Assembly: GCA_026261815.1 (NCBI GenBank)
Contig: JAMPIT010000894.1
Span: forward strand, 52,267,147 to 52,331,146
Direction: 5' to 3'
Length of the DNA stretch: 64,000 bases
DNA from: Monarcha castaneiventris obscurior
Lineage: Eukaryota > Chordata > Aves > Passeriformes > Monarchidae
The notes under the pieces are model-generated. The model saw only the letters and a program-made list of their open reading frames with translations. It was not told where the DNA came from and did no database searches. This document shows positions 24,301 to 38,100 of this stretch, in pieces. Position 1 is the stretch's first letter; every line of letters begins with the position of its first letter. Made by a program: the position numbers and the translations under genes.

Positions 24301-27300
24301 ATACTTCTAGTAACCAACCCATGGGCTCACTTTGATAAGAAATCTAAGCCATTACTTTACTTGATATTCAAAGAATTATAAACAATTATCTGAAATGCTC
24401 CTGAGGTATCTCTATAGTTATACTAATCCAGGTTTGTTTATGTGGTGCATCTCTATTGCCTTCGCTGAAGGCAAGGTAGATCCACCAGTTAAAATTCTGT
24501 CCTATTAACCTAAATTTTGAAGAAGGAAAAAGTTCTGAGCCACAAAGCCAGTGCAAACATATCTCAGCACGTTAGGCTTACAGGGGTGACAAACTGCTGG
24601 TGACAGCAGGAATGTCCTCACACACTGCTGGGAGATAAAAACCAAAGCCTATATTTAGAGGTTTGTGGGTGCCCAGCTCAGTTCTTCCCAAGCAAGGGGA
24701 AAGATCTAACTCATGAGATCAGATTTCAGTTTTAACCGAGTGTATTTGGTTCAAAGATTCAACTAAAAGTATTCAGAAACAAGAAGGTTTAAGAATGTTA
24801 TTTGAATAGACACTTTGCAACTTGGTGCTCATGGCAATTTGCAGATGTAATCCTTTGTTTGCACAAATCTCTGGTGTCTTGCTATAGCACGCCCTGACAT
24901 CAGCACCCCCAGTTTATCCCCAGTGCCTTTAAATCATGATTGCTCAGCTGGAGAACATCCTCCACCAACATCCTCTGGTGAGGACACCACCTTTCCTGTG
25001 GAGATTGGGTGGAAAGACAACAGCCCACATCACAAAATCCAGTCTGTAAAAAAACTCCTGTGATTCCTCGGACACACAGCCTCTGAGAATCGTTTTTCTC
25101 AGACATAGTCACCACCCTAGTAAAACACTTACTCACAGCAAACCTAATTTTTGTTCACTGTAATTGTTTTTGTAAAATGTTTTTGAGCTTTCAGAAGCTC
25201 TCTCCTATTCTCCAAGGTGGGACCATATATAAGATACAGCCTGCACCACAGGAAGTTTTACAGGCAAAGAGACATTCTGCCAATTACAAATACACTGGAA
25301 GAAGTCTGTATCTCCAAAATCTATTTACGCCTCATGCAATACACTCAGATAAAAAACTAAATCAATGGGCTCCTCCGAAAACAAACCCTTCCTGTACTTC
25401 AGTTACTGCAGCAGGTGAGAGGGCTTAAATGTACAAAATGCCTTGAGATACAGAGTTAAGAGATGCCATATTAGCCAGAGGCAAAGACATTGGGAATGAT
25501 TTATAGAAGTTTTGTAGCCACACAACTCTAAATATTTTTCAGCTCTGGACTGATCCTTGTCACATCTAGCATCTCAAACTGAGCTGCAATTTTAAGATAT
25601 TGTGATATATTAATATATGATTCTTTTGTTCAGGACTTTTTTTTTTTCTCCTTGCCTCTGTTATACTCTACAGCCTACAAGTTTGAAAGCTGTATTTTGC
25701 TAACTAGGGCATAACTTCATAGACATAACTATTGGCCTGTTTTGATACAGTACAGTGTAAAGGTGATTTTTAAGTCAAAGATAGTAGTGCCATTTCTACA
25801 TCTACCTTTGTTTGCATTGGAGAAAACTCAAGTTTTGGACAAATACCTAATAACAAACAGAGTTTCTGATAGAACAGATACTCCAGGTAAATATTAAATC
25901 ATTTGCTAAGGGAAAGCAAGCCACATTGTAAGGAGAGAGAGCTACTAACACCACTTTGCCTTTCTGTGACTTCTGTTCTCTTAAGGCTCCCCCAGAGTTA
26001 CGCTGATCCTCTTTACTATGGTGCAATCAAACCAAGCACTCATCTGATGCAAAAGGGTCATGCTCATGCACTAGCTGTAAGCATGCTGTGGGCTCCTTTG
26101 TCCCCTGTTGAAGGATTAAGAAGATTTCACTGACCTGCTTCCTGCCAGAATTGCTAAGGAGGCACTTTCAGCTACACACAAGGTGCTTTCCTATCCTTCC
26201 ATTCCTTGGCGTTCACCTCAGTGACTCACAAGGAAGGATTAAAGTCGTACCCTTAAGTTCACTGAAAGCCAAACTCTCCTTTTGTAAGCATAACAATCCT
26301 TCTGCAACTTCTCCAATTTGCTTCCTGTAACTGACTCTTGTTCCAAACAACATCAGAGTGTTCCCACTGGTTTGGACCAAAATAGCATTCCTGGTCCAAG
26401 GTTGTCACTGTCCATGAGAGTTAGCAGGTGCTTGGAGAAGAGAATAAGAATGTGCAGTGCAACTTAACCAGCTTAAGAGTCTGTTGACTCACAGATTTTG
26501 TTTCTGTGTCTAAAAGGCTTTGGAAGATTTTTCTTCCATGAACTTGTCTGATTGCAGCATCCCATAACAGTAAGTTTCATGATTTAAAAACATGCTGCTG
26601 AGAAGTGCCTTCTTTTCAGCTGATTCTTGACCTGTTGTCTTCTAGTTTCATTGGATTTGTATTAGTTCTTAAATCAAAAGAGAATTTTTTCCCTATTTAT
26701 CATCTCTGTTCCATAAATCATTTCAGATACTTCTCTTACTCCTCTTGTTACCCCTAAAATCCTTTTCTTCCTAGGATAAAGAGTCACACTCAATCTACTC
26801 TTGTCTTGTAGTGAAAATGTTTCATACCTTCAATCACCCTTGCCATCACTCTACAATTTTCCCATTCAGAGCACAGTTAAGTTTTCTCTCCTAACATAAA
26901 AAAAGTCTCAGTTTTTAACAAGTGGTGAGTGAACTTCAGGTAACTTCAAAAATAATACATTAGTGTGGATTTATTTAAAATATTTCACTTCCTGCAGATC
27001 CAGAGGTTTTTTTTTCCCTCTGTACTCACAGCAGAAACCCATGAATCCTACAACCAGATTCTTAAAACTCACAGTTATCCTCCCAAATTATGTCCTCACT
27101 CTGCTCTCTGTCTTTCTCCAATTTCCTGAAGTGACATTCACACAACTCTGGTGGAAAAACAGCTCTGGTGATTCATGCCAGTTAATTCACACCCTGGTAA
27201 GGATCAAGGGAATCTTAGTTTCTGTTAGAATCCTGATACTTGCAAAGCACGCAGTTGGATGGAAGTTTACGTGCAGGCACATTCTTTCCACTGAAGATTT

Positions 27301-27463
27301 TTAATATTAAAATTTAAATCCATGATCTGAAGGGATCTGAATCACTGCCAAAGCAATTAGAAAGACTTCTACAGACTTCACTGATCTTTGCTTCTGACCT
27401 ATAAGGAATCACAAAATGTTGAACCAGCTGATGTCACCATATCCCTGAATCACACCTTGCATC
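18400..27463 (-). other. DENND2B intron 2, proximal segment
   Basis: AT-rich intronic DNA with short A and T runs (about 22080-22092, 25638-25648) and an AATA run near 24018-24032. It contains the 64-bp duplication listed separately. A GC-richer patch lies at about 22340-22560 but is not a CpG island. No exon, RNA gene or further mobile element could be supported. Confidence 0.65.
20538..20654. repeat. Tandem duplication, 64-bp period, two copies
   Basis: Copy one runs 20538-20601 and copy two 20602-20654 (truncated). Across the 53 shared bases I count three differences, all transitions, so the duplication is fairly recent. It is intronic, with no evident function. Confidence 0.9.
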
Positions 27464-27545
27464 TCAGAATCACAGAATCATTGAGGTTGGAAAAGAACTT
27501 TAAGATCATCAACTGAACAGTCTTGAAACAACAAACCCCACCAAA
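27464..27545 (-). mobile_element. CR1 LINE 3' end fragment
   Basis: The plus strand reads TCAGAATCACAGAATCATTG and then GGTTGGAAAAGAACTTTAAG, the reverse complement of the CR1 3' terminus with its ATTCTGTGATT-type short repeats. Only about 80 bp is recognisable, a typical 5'-truncated copy in the gene's sense orientation. Confidence 0.8.
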
Positions 27546-29028
27546 ACTAGGATTGACAAGAAAATAACTTTTAAAATATATCTTAGCAACCAGGAGACTG
27601 CTACACGTGTGTTATGCCAGTATCAGCATTAACTGAAACTCTACCACCACAAATTATAAAGTACATTTGCAGGTTTCCAAATGTCCAGTCAAATCCCACA
27701 CTAAACAGAGACAGTGACTGTTCAGTTTAAGTGAATCTTTGGACACGTTTGCAATAAATCTTGCAAGCTTTAAACTTTTATGATGCCAGCACTTACAATT
27801 GATTTACAGTCTGACTCAAATGAAGAATCCTCATGGTTGACTCAAATAACATCCTTTTGCAGGGTTTCTCAGAGACAGGTGAAGAGTACATAAGGCAAAA
27901 TAATGGATGGAGAAATGGTGCATGACCACCTATTTATCTCCTCACTTGTGCAAGTGCAACTGAAAGATTTTCCTTAGCTTCAGGCTCTTACTTGCGCTAA
28001 CAAAATCTTTCCCTGACAAATTCTAATCAAAACAGATGATGATGATAAGGAAAAAGACAGTTTATTTGACAGTTACTATCCAATAACTTAGTATCCCACA
28101 GTACTTTCTAAGCTATTCAGAATGGAAATGATTTTGAAACAAAAGACTTGTCCAAAGTTTGCCGAAGTCCAGACCCAAGTTCCCAGCACCAATCTGTCTG
28201 CACTGGTGGAAGGATGATAAACAACTTAAAAATTCCAGAGATCATTAGGGAACTGCTTTTAATAACTACATATTAACATCTCTCTAGAAATTCCTTTAGC
28301 CACCCAGGCCCCTCATTATTTTATGCTTTTACTGTTTTGCACTAAGAGATGACAAACACACAAACTGGGAAGTGTGCAAGGATATCGAGCCCACCTCTGC
28401 TGAGCTCTACCACAGCATAATACACCTAATAAAAACACCAGAATGGATGCTGGTTATCTATGTCTTTATTTGACTGCACATTTTGAAACGTTTCATTTTC
28501 CCTCTAACTGTGAATGATAAGCGTGATCTACTTTACAAATTATTTTAATGCTACAGAAAGGACAAAAAAGCAAAGCAACAGAGGTGAGCCCTGCACTTTA
28601 CATTCAGCCCTTTTCCCCTTGCTGCCTGACCTGCAACAGGAGATGGTCTGAGCACAGCCTGTGAAGGCAGATACAGCAGAGGAGATGGGACACAAACCAA
28701 CACAGAACACAAACTGGGGGCTGGCAGTGGAGAAAAGCTGATGTGCAGTCATATGGCTGAGGAATTCAGCCCCCAACTCCTGAGCCCCACACAGGTCCTT
28801 CCTTACAATCACTTCCATCATAACCAGCCCATGAGCAGCAAAAGCTCAACAAGAAACAACCTTTCCTCATACCTTGGCTCCTCCTCTCCCTACAGAAAAC
28901 TTCTCTCAGCCCAGCAAAGCTCTCTCTCTGTGTCAGAATAGAGGATGCTTACCCTTGAACAGAGATTTTGTTCCAAACACAGACAAACTTTACTCAAAAA
29001 TCTACAAATCCTGCAGTTCTCCACTTAC
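27546..29028 (-). other. DENND2B intron 2, segment beside the start exon
   Basis: Intronic DNA ending at the strong donor GTAAGTGG (29028 downward). No further exon or repeat was recognised. Confidence 0.65.
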
Positions 29029-29108
29029 CTATCCAGAGTGTCCTGAGGCACTTTACTCCCTCCAGCTCTGCTGTTGACACTGGTGTTCTTGTTGGCAGTC
29101 ATGGTCAT
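29029..29108 (-). CDS. DENND2B: DENND2B start-codon exon (residues 1-26)
   Basis: This short exon holds the initiator of the long DENND2B isoform. It translates to MTMTANKNTSVNSRAGGSKV followed by PQDTLD, then two bases (AG) of codon 27. The human start, as I remember it, is MTMTANKNSSITHGAGGTK, so the N-terminal nine residues are nearly identical. The donor AG|GTAAGTGG (29029/29028) matches the consensus strongly. It leaves a phase that is completed by the first G of the exon at 2832, restoring Arg27 before CQSATPPP. The start choice is supported by an in-frame TAG four codons upstream in the same exon. A second ATG at codon 3 has A at -3 and could also be used. The exon was found by searching for this N-terminus; it is too short to stand out as an open frame. 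Confidence 0.93.
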
Positions 29109-29133
29109 TTCTGCTTTCTAGAAATGTGGATAT
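29109..29133 (-). other. DENND2B: DENND2B 5'UTR part of start exon, with acceptor
   Basis: These 25 transcribed bases lie between the splice acceptor and the ATG. The acceptor reads CTTTTCTTCTCACAG just above 29133, a good polypyrimidine tract. The presence of an acceptor means at least one further 5' exon lies at higher coordinates. The frame leading into the ATG contains TAG, so no longer N-terminal extension can come through this exon. Confidence 0.8.
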
Positions 29134-32100
29134 CTGTGAGAAGAAAAGTCAATTCAGCTTAACAAGCCCAAATGACAATTAACTGCTTGAACTACTATGC
29201 TGCACAAAGGCAGAGCTCCAGGTTGCTTTTCATTCTATAAAATGCAATCCATGTAGTCATGATCCTGACAAACTAAACCCTTCCTCTCCACTGCTGCTAT
29301 TGCACATGCACAGCCAAGTTTATCAGAGCCCAGTGCTATAAATGGAAATAATTTATGGGAAGTAGGTGTGTGCTTCAGGTGCTGGCCTGTCTGATGATCA
29401 GAGCTCAATACCAGGCTCACAAAATATCACAGGTTTGCTGTGGTTCTTCCATCCATCAGAGTATGTGGAGATCCCAGCAACAGCACTGGGTGATGCTTGC
29501 AAACACCAGAGCTGTGACTGGAATGTTGACCACAAAACAGCTATCCCAAGGAATGAAGAAAGCTTTCTCACTTTTAAAGTGTAGCTCTATTATGGAAACA
29601 TTTTCTAGTAGTGAAATTTATTCAATGATGGATTGATTGAATATAATTTTCAAATCTGCTCGTGATATGAAAAGAGCACAAATGGTTTTCTCAATTGGCC
29701 TCAGGATTCTTTAAGTAAAACTGCCTTAGGACACTTCTAAAACCTCAGGTAATTTAAAGAATCTTTATCAATTCCTAGCTGATGCTTTAGCAATTTGGTA
29801 ATCCCAAAAGCTGTGAACTTCAGCCTTGTGTATAAAGTTAAGTGCCCACAAGATGGGTCTCACTTCTGTGACACTGCTGCACACTGGCAAAAAACCAGCC
29901 CAGTACTATGATTTATTTTGCCTTCATTCTGCTGTCTTAATAGGAATGTCATGCTGTGACTGAAGGGAGAACATGGTGATATGGATAAAAGGCCAGGATG
30001 TCACCCCAGGGATGCAAAAGCAGGAATCCCTAATATCATGCCCCTCCACTGACCATATCCCATGTTTCTCCAGCGTAAAGCACAGCTCTTAGTGGCCATT
30101 TCCTCTGTGATGGTAATCCCTTACGAAATATTTTGCAAAATGAGGGAGGAATGCTTTTTCATGTCATGATAAGATTTCTAAAATGCCAGCAGAGTTCCTT
30201 GAGAAAGAAATGGAACAGTATTTATTCCACCTGATGCTACAGGAGTCAGAAAGGATTCTGTGGCTCTGCTGGCACCAGTCTGGGGTGGTTTCCGAGATGC
30301 TGCTTAGTTTAGAAACTAAAATATCTACCACGGTTTACAGCACTGCCACCCAGGGTCTGACCAGAACTACCAATTTTTATGACCATTAATAGCAGAGTTA
30401 ATGCAAAAATAAGGAGTGTTATGAAACTTCTTGTTTACTCAAACCCACAGGAAGTCCAGACTGCTTGAGAAGCCACTGTAATGCGATGCTGCAAAGCAAG
30501 CTGGGGACTGACAACACACAAAAATCCCTGTACTAACAGACCTATCACAGTCAAAAGGACATTCTCTAAACCACTTTATTCCAAGCAGTTCAGCCACAAA
30601 CACAGCCAGAAAATCTGCAGATTGCAGCTGCAGAGGCAGAGTCAATCATGCTGACCACAGACTCCAGGTCTACTTGTCCTTCTCCGATGTCTTGTATCAA
30701 TTTTCCCAGATTAAGTGGAGATTTTTTTTTCCCCTTGTTGGTAACATTTTTTCTACACTGAAGCTCCCTAAATTCCTCCAGCGTCTCATTGTTATTGTTA
30801 GTGTTACATTATCAAGATTACAGGACTGTTACAGAACTGCCTGTTCCGACTGGAAAAGGGATTGCTTGGGACAAAAAAGGAAGCCTGTTAATGCTGGCCA
30901 AGCTTTCTAGGACTGTACATTCCACAGGGAGTAAGCAGTTTTTTAATGTTTTCCACTCACCAGTTCAATATTTTAACTGTGTTAAATCTAAATCAGTTAT
31001 TAGCACTTCAAGTGAGAAAAAGGAGAGAGATAAACACAGCATAAGGAGAACAATAACTGATAGTATGCATGTGCAACATTATTTTCCAAGATTTGCTTTT
31101 CTGTTCAAGACAAAAATAAGCTGAAGAGATCCTCAAAAAGATGGGATACTGACCTGACACATTAAAAAAATAGTGTGCTTTTATGCTGCTGTTTTTGAGT
31201 CCATTCTTCCTATACCCAAAATCAGATGGAAATAAAAAAAGTATGACAAAGCTTGAAAAAATCACTGTGGTCAATATTTAAAAGAAGTGATTATTTAAAT
31301 GTCACCTTTCAAAGCCACCTTAAATGTCAAGTAGAACAAAGTGGTTTGTTTTCAACTAAAGATAAATCGAGTTGTTAAAGACAATTTCTCAAGATATGTC
31401 AAAATTTAGTGATAAAAGTGTGTTCCTTCCCATGCAGTTGAGACTATGGTATATATGGTGATATTAACTGACTTTTCTATTCAATTTTTCTTTAATGCTT
31501 ATTTTGGTTGAATATTCTACTACAGGTGATGCTGGTGCCATCCCAGCATATGCAGAGAAAATGCAAACAACATGAACATGGCAGAAAAATATTCAGCTGC
31601 TTACAGAGGTGCCTGGAAGCAAGGACTTATATCACCCCAAAAAACCCACCCATCCATCCACCAATGCACACCCTCCCAAAAATAAAGGAAAAAAAAGCCA
31701 AAGACAAAGAAACAAGGACAGAAAACCTAAACTAAGTTTTATGGTCATGTAGAAAGTTATTTTAGAGCCTTGAAATGAGTCTGACAGCCCTGCAAGTTTA
31801 CTGAATCATTGTATGGTCAGAATCATATCCCTTGGGCTTGGGTGAGAGCATTCCTCATTACAGTATTTGCAAATTATTCTTCACAAAGCAACAGAAACCA
31901 AAATCTCTCAAGTATTGTGACATACTGTTAAGAACAAATCCAAAAATATGGATTTGTTTATGTCACACAGATTCTGCATTGCCTTGTAAACCAGCTAACA
32001 AACCTGCTCAAAAAGTGCAGAATTCTATTTCATTTGTAAATGTAAAAAATTAATCTGGAACTCTTACTTAGCTGTAGTTTGTGTTTTGCGCCAGACAAAG

Positions 32101-35100
32101 TTTCACTAATTTCACTAGGACAACTCTGAAACTGGCAATTTAATGAGCCCAAATGGTAGAATCATTACATCAATTTTGCCTAAAACCTTCACAAACCATT
32201 TATCAGGATCAAAAAGTAAAGATGCCAGACAAATATGAAAAATGGTGTGATGGCAACATGGGATCTGCTGCTTGTGCCAGGCAAGGTACAGCATTCCTGA
32301 GTGAAAAGGGCTGCTGCAATGCTGATGTTTCCTAACAGATTTTTGTCATTGCAGGCAGATCCAATGACAAAATGTTCCTTATGGACCATCTGTTAATGAT
32401 CCATACACTTTTACTTTTAAAATTAAAGTGTGACCTGAGGCTTTTTATGGACAGATTAGGCACTGAAAGCCATCACACTTTGGGCTAATGAGCATTGCAG
32501 CACCTTGTCGAATGTCTAATTCCATTAACAGGTGTTAGCAGGGGAGGGGTAAATCCTCTGTCCTCCTTCCCACTGCAGTTTAAAATTATTTTTAATTTCC
32601 TAAAGCATCCCAACACTTTGGAAGCACCCACTCTCAGTCCCACTACCAAAAAAGTGAAAGTCTTTTTTCACCGAAAGCTGTGAATGGGAGTGGGTTGAGG
32701 AGTGAGGCTTGGAGCAATCACCTGAAAAGTCAAGGCAACCCAGAGTGCTTTAATCACTTTATATCTTCAAGAAAATCTCCTGCTTTCTAATAAACAGAGT
32801 CCATCAGTTACCACATTCCAAGAACTGATTCCCTCCTCTCCTTCTGCGGAAGGTGAATGTTATTGAACCTAGAAGAAGAATTTATATGTGGTGTCTGATG
32901 ACTTGAGAAGGGAGCCTCTGAATGTAGGTTCCCGAGCCCTCTCCTGGCATTATCACTAACATGGCTTGAAATCTGCTTGAGACCTTGAGTTCTGAAGCTT
33001 TTTCATGCAGACTATTTTCCCCTTGAAATTCCACTGATCTGGGATCTAAAAAATACGGGCAAGTATTACTCCTTTGGTCTGCCCCACAGGACAGAGACCT
33101 GGAGACATAACAGGAAGGCATAACAAGGAAGAACTACAGGCTGCTGAAACAAACTCATGTTTTTGAAAAATTACTTTATAATAAATACAAATTTTCATAA
33201 ATATATTATTGAAAATAATTGTTATGTCTACTTATTTTTCTCTTGACAGTAGCTGCAACAGAATGTTGAAGGAAGAAGTTAGCTTAACACGTTAATATGC
33301 TCTTCTTGGTGCTTTAAGGGAGCTCACCCACATGTCAAGAGGTGTTGCACAGCTAAACTTTTGTTTAGGAGCTGCAGTCTACTTGGTGGCAATTTGCCTA
33401 CTCCCTTCCAGTAAAACAGATGATTATGCCCTCCCAGAACAACGTCAGTTCTGATGAACTGGAAAGTCCAATAAAATGTTTAAAGATTCCTGCCTTGAGA
33501 GGGCGCCTATAGAGACTCCCAAGAATATTGTTACAAGAATTACATCAGGAATACCTGCTCTCTGAACTGGGATTAACTCCACAATCTCATCCAAAATGTC
33601 CCTCCCTACAACCCACAGCCTGTATCCAACCAAGCCAGTGACCAGTCTCTCTGCTAAGCTAAGCTTTCACAGAGTGATGGCAAGTTGACTTCTAGGACAA
33701 GCTTGCTGCTACAACCAGCAGGGGTGGTGGCTTGGTTGCCATTGACCCTTATAATGCCAAAACCACCCTCTCAGCAGTTCGGTCCCCACTGCACTGAACT
33801 GGTACTACTGGGAAACTGATGTTGCAGCCCTTACTGGAGGAGAAATAAGTTACCTCCCCCAGGCAGCTGAAAAGCAGACTGCCTGGAGCACAGACAGCTC
33901 TCCACTCACCTTTCACCCTCCTTTCCTGTTTTTCTGCCACGTGAAATGCTTTTCCCTTTTCTGACATTCTTGTTCTTTCCTATTTTGTGCCTTTATTCTG
34001 TCTTCCTTGCCCTACTTTATCTTCTTATTACTTCATTTATCTTCTCTCAAGCTATTTTTTTTACCCCTTTAATTGAAAATGGGCGATAAGCTGATGAAAA
34101 GAACACACCTCACTTGAAACACAATGCAGCCCAAAACTAACATCTAAACTAGGTAAGAACTCAGTGCTAAGTTCCTCTATTACCCTTAGCAGTCCTAGGG
34201 CAATCACAGCTTCCAAATGGAAGGAAAACAACATGAAAATCAAGGAAGATGACATTTAGAGAAGGAGACATGAACAGAAAATATATGTTTGATATTAAAT
34301 CAGAAATTAGTATTTCCCTGTGTAGGCTAAACAAAAGGGCTGGATTTTAAAACATACATTGACTATTTCAAGCTTAAATATCTTGATTTGAGATACCAGG
34401 GTAGGAAGAGTCTACTTAGAAACTGTGCCCAACATACATCACAGTTCTTTGGTATTGTTCTTCCTTTGTTCTTTCCCTTCATCCCCAGGATTTTTGCATA
34501 AACACAACCATTCAGGTCTCAGGAGCTCACCTGCTCCTGTTGTTTACTCCTCAGTGAAGCCATAATCCTCTAATAACAACATCAACACCATTTGCACAAC
34601 AATTAATTGTTTCTTGTGACACAAAAACCAAATTATACATTTTCTAAGGAATGAGAGTTGGTTAGCTTTGAGGAACAAAGGTTCTTTTCATTAATATCTT
34701 CTGTGTCACAAAGGAGACGATAAATGAGAAAACAGAGTGTCCTTTGGTATTTCCCACAGTCCCTAAAAACATCCCAATGCAATTCAGAGTGAACACACAA
34801 AGATTAAAGTCTTAAAAGGAGCTTCCCAGTTGAGCTGACAGCGATGACTGAACCCTCCTCACACCAAGGCTGACAGACAAAGTCTGCCAGACAGCTGAGA
34901 AGCATCTTGGCTTTGCAACTGCTGTAGGTTTTGATTTGTTAGAGGATCATCTGAGGCAAAACACGGGTCACAGCCACACTACAGAGCAAGCTGCTGCGCC
35001 CAGAGTTGTCTCACACCTCCCTTCCTGCCTGTCAGGCACACATGGCTCCCACTCAGAGTCCTGCTAGAGTGAGAATTGTGAAATTATTAGCAGTGATAGG

Positions 35101-38100
35101 CCTTGCAAAGTATTTTAATAATACATGATGGGTGGAAGGGCAATCATCTTTGAATACCTCAATAAGGTCAAGAGCTGATACGTAGTGATACTGTTGTTAG
35201 TGACTGTTCTGAGCCAGTATCTCCCAGAAGCAGATCCTGTCCATGATACCCAAGCTGCCAGTGCTAATGGTTCCAGGAAAGAAATTATTAATTTGCATGG
35301 ACTGTCTCAGTATGATGATATAAAAGCACCCTGGGAGGATGAGGTATGGGCTGGAGACCTCATGGTTGTAAGTAGAAAATACTGGCCAAAGTTGTCTTGG
35401 CTTGTACAAAGGTATGAGAACAACATTGGGTCTGTCTCTTTAGCTCTTGGCAGTTACCCAGGGAATCTGTAGAAAGGCACACAGAAGATTTTAATTCCCC
35501 TAGAGAAGATCTTAATTCCCCTGTATCCAAAGTACATCCAGAAGTGAACCTGGACACAGGCATTAGCAGCAACAAATGGGATGCCAAGTAAGTCCGTTGT
35601 TTGTGTTAGGGATTTGTGCAGGAACCTTTCAGGAAGGTATCTGTTTACATTTAGAAATTATGTTCTTGCACTTAAAGTAACATCTGCAGGAGCTCTGAGC
35701 TGTGTTGGAGCTCTGACATGGATTTCAACTGCAGTCTTAGGAAGCCTGCTTAGAGGTGAGATCCACAAATTCAGTGCCAGAGATTAAAGCCCACCAGCCA
35801 CATTCTGGCATCTGGCTGAATGGCCCATTTTCTCAAAGGCGCTCCTATCTTTCCTACTATCTCAGAAATCTATCCAAATCTCCAAACATCACTATTATAC
35901 CAGAGATAGAGGCCTAAAACTGGCCTGTCTTGAGGCAATGAGCAGCTCTCTCATGCACAGTGGTTTTCTGATTCAGATTTTCTTCATGTCTAATGAACAT
36001 CTTGGCTACTGCCTCCCTCTCCTTCAAACTCTACACGTTCCAATCCAAAAGAAACAAACCCAAGCCTCCTGTGCTCCCAGGATGGTAAACTACAGGGTGT
36101 GAGCAGCCTGACTGAAAGGGTGCAGTCCATGCCCTGCCTGCCTAAGCTACCACCTCAGACAGCTAAGTAAAGAATTATCAGAGAGAAGCATGGACCCAGC
36201 AAATGAGTGAACCCCAACCACCCTCCTAGCTGGGCTGCTGAAACAGAGGATGTATGCAAAAGAAGAAACAGAGAGGAGGGGTAAGGTCCAGACAAACATG
36301 ACAAGAGTTCAAGACTCGTAGAACAAAGGTGAGGTGAAGGATAACTGACATACTGTGAGAAAAACACAAATGGGAAACAAGAAAGTGAAGAGATTTTTTA
36401 GAAAGATGAAAGGGAAATAAGAAATTCCCATTGGGAGGAGAAATACATCCCCCTACTTCCCCTCCACACTAGGAACACACTCTGTGTCCCCCAGAGAAAG
36501 CTGCCCACCTTTCCTCGTGCTCCAGGATGCTTTCATTCCATGGCTAAAATCTTCCTCATGGAATAAACTTTGAATTTTCCTAAAGATACATCAAGAAAAA
36601 TGGATCTGCTATACTGTGGTAATCTGATATGAGACTTCACCTAAAGTGACAGAAGTTCCTTTAGTCCTGCAAAGAAGGTGCAAGTCCATGAGAATGAGAA
36701 GTGCTCAGGATTTGCATAGCTGGTCATTCAATACACAAGCCCAAACTCGAATCTAAATTCAAGTTTTTGAGTCCCTAATTCATGGGTAGCATCTCATCCC
36801 CCATGCACATACAGCCCTGCAGTGACTGCAGGAGACTTGAAGTTCCCAGACTCCTGCAGTTTCTTTACAGAATTGGTTCTAAGGGAGATGGGAGGAAAAA
36901 GAGAAGAGAAGAAAGGACTGAGAGAATATTGGCAGCTACACCAGAATGACAAAAACAAACTAAGCACAGCAAACTACTTCTTATTCCCTTTGTTAACAAA
37001 AATTATAGTAGCTATAGCAACAAAAAGTGGGGTGGGGAGGAAGAAAGTCCGAGGCTTTTCAATATCCCCAAAGAACACAGCTTTCTAATATGGAAAAATC
37101 AAGATTTATTGCACCAGCAGCTCCTACAAGGCAGGGCTGTAGTAATGCACAGTGGTTTCAATTAAAGGCACCAATCATTAACCAGTACAGCTGGGCTTAG
37201 CAGTTGACAGGCAACATCATCTCTTCCAGTGAGCCATGATTCCTTCAGGGACTCAACTATCTTCTCTTGCTGCATGACATGCCCTCCTGCCCCCTTTCTG
37301 GTGGATTTACCTCATATTGCCTGTCAGGCCCTGTGACAGAGGGACTGATGTCACTGCTCAACAAAAACATCTCCTTTGTGCCTGTGTCCCTTTGCCAGGC
37401 ATCACACACTGATGTCCCTGTGCACGCTGCCTGCAGCACAGCCCTGCACGCTCAGCAGGCATCTCAGGGAGAAAAGCATCTCAGTCCCCTGCTGCCTGCA
37501 CGTATTTTCCTTCCCAAATACACACACTTGCAAGCTCAAAGAGGGGAGGAATGTCTGGCACTTCTGCGGTGACCATCTGGCAGAAGCACCGCTCCATTTT
37601 CTGGCAACTCGACCAGAATCTTAGAACAATTATTTCAGTTCCTGATTCAAGCGCTGGAGACAGAAGATCAAGTTACATTTCTCTCCAGCCATCAATGCTA
37701 ATACAGTTTTCACTAAGTCAGCCTTGCTGGAATTTCACTCTTCCACACTGTAAGAAAAAAAGGAAAGTGTGAATCTACACTGAAAAGCCCATAGAAGAAA
37801 CATAAGGAATTTCAAGAGTTTCCCTCCACAAATGTAAAAAATGCCAGTAAGATCCAGCAGACAAGGAACTGTTTCTTCCTAGAAAGGACATTTTTATAAG
37901 ATAAAATGATGAAGAGCTGAATGTATTGAAAATTAAATGATACCATGGTCCTCAGCGATAACCCCTGGCTTTATAACAACCATGTAAATAAGTTTTCTTC
38001 CCTTACTATCACAAGATGACCATGAGTTGAAGAGAGCACCTTCCCACCTATCGCTCAGTCACAGCTATACACAGCCATCAGTAGAGGAGCTTTTCCCAAG

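Noticed and set aside
34532..34570. ATG-led segment before a strong donor GCAG|GTGAGC on the minus strand
   Set aside because: A short frame plus one good donor is expected by chance at this rate. There is no acceptor or promoter evidence and the phase does not fit the downstream exons.
35185..35472. 95-codon plus-strand frame with a fairly protein-like composition
   Set aside because: I recognise no family, the upstream part is unremarkable, and the length is within chance expectation for a 64-kb window.
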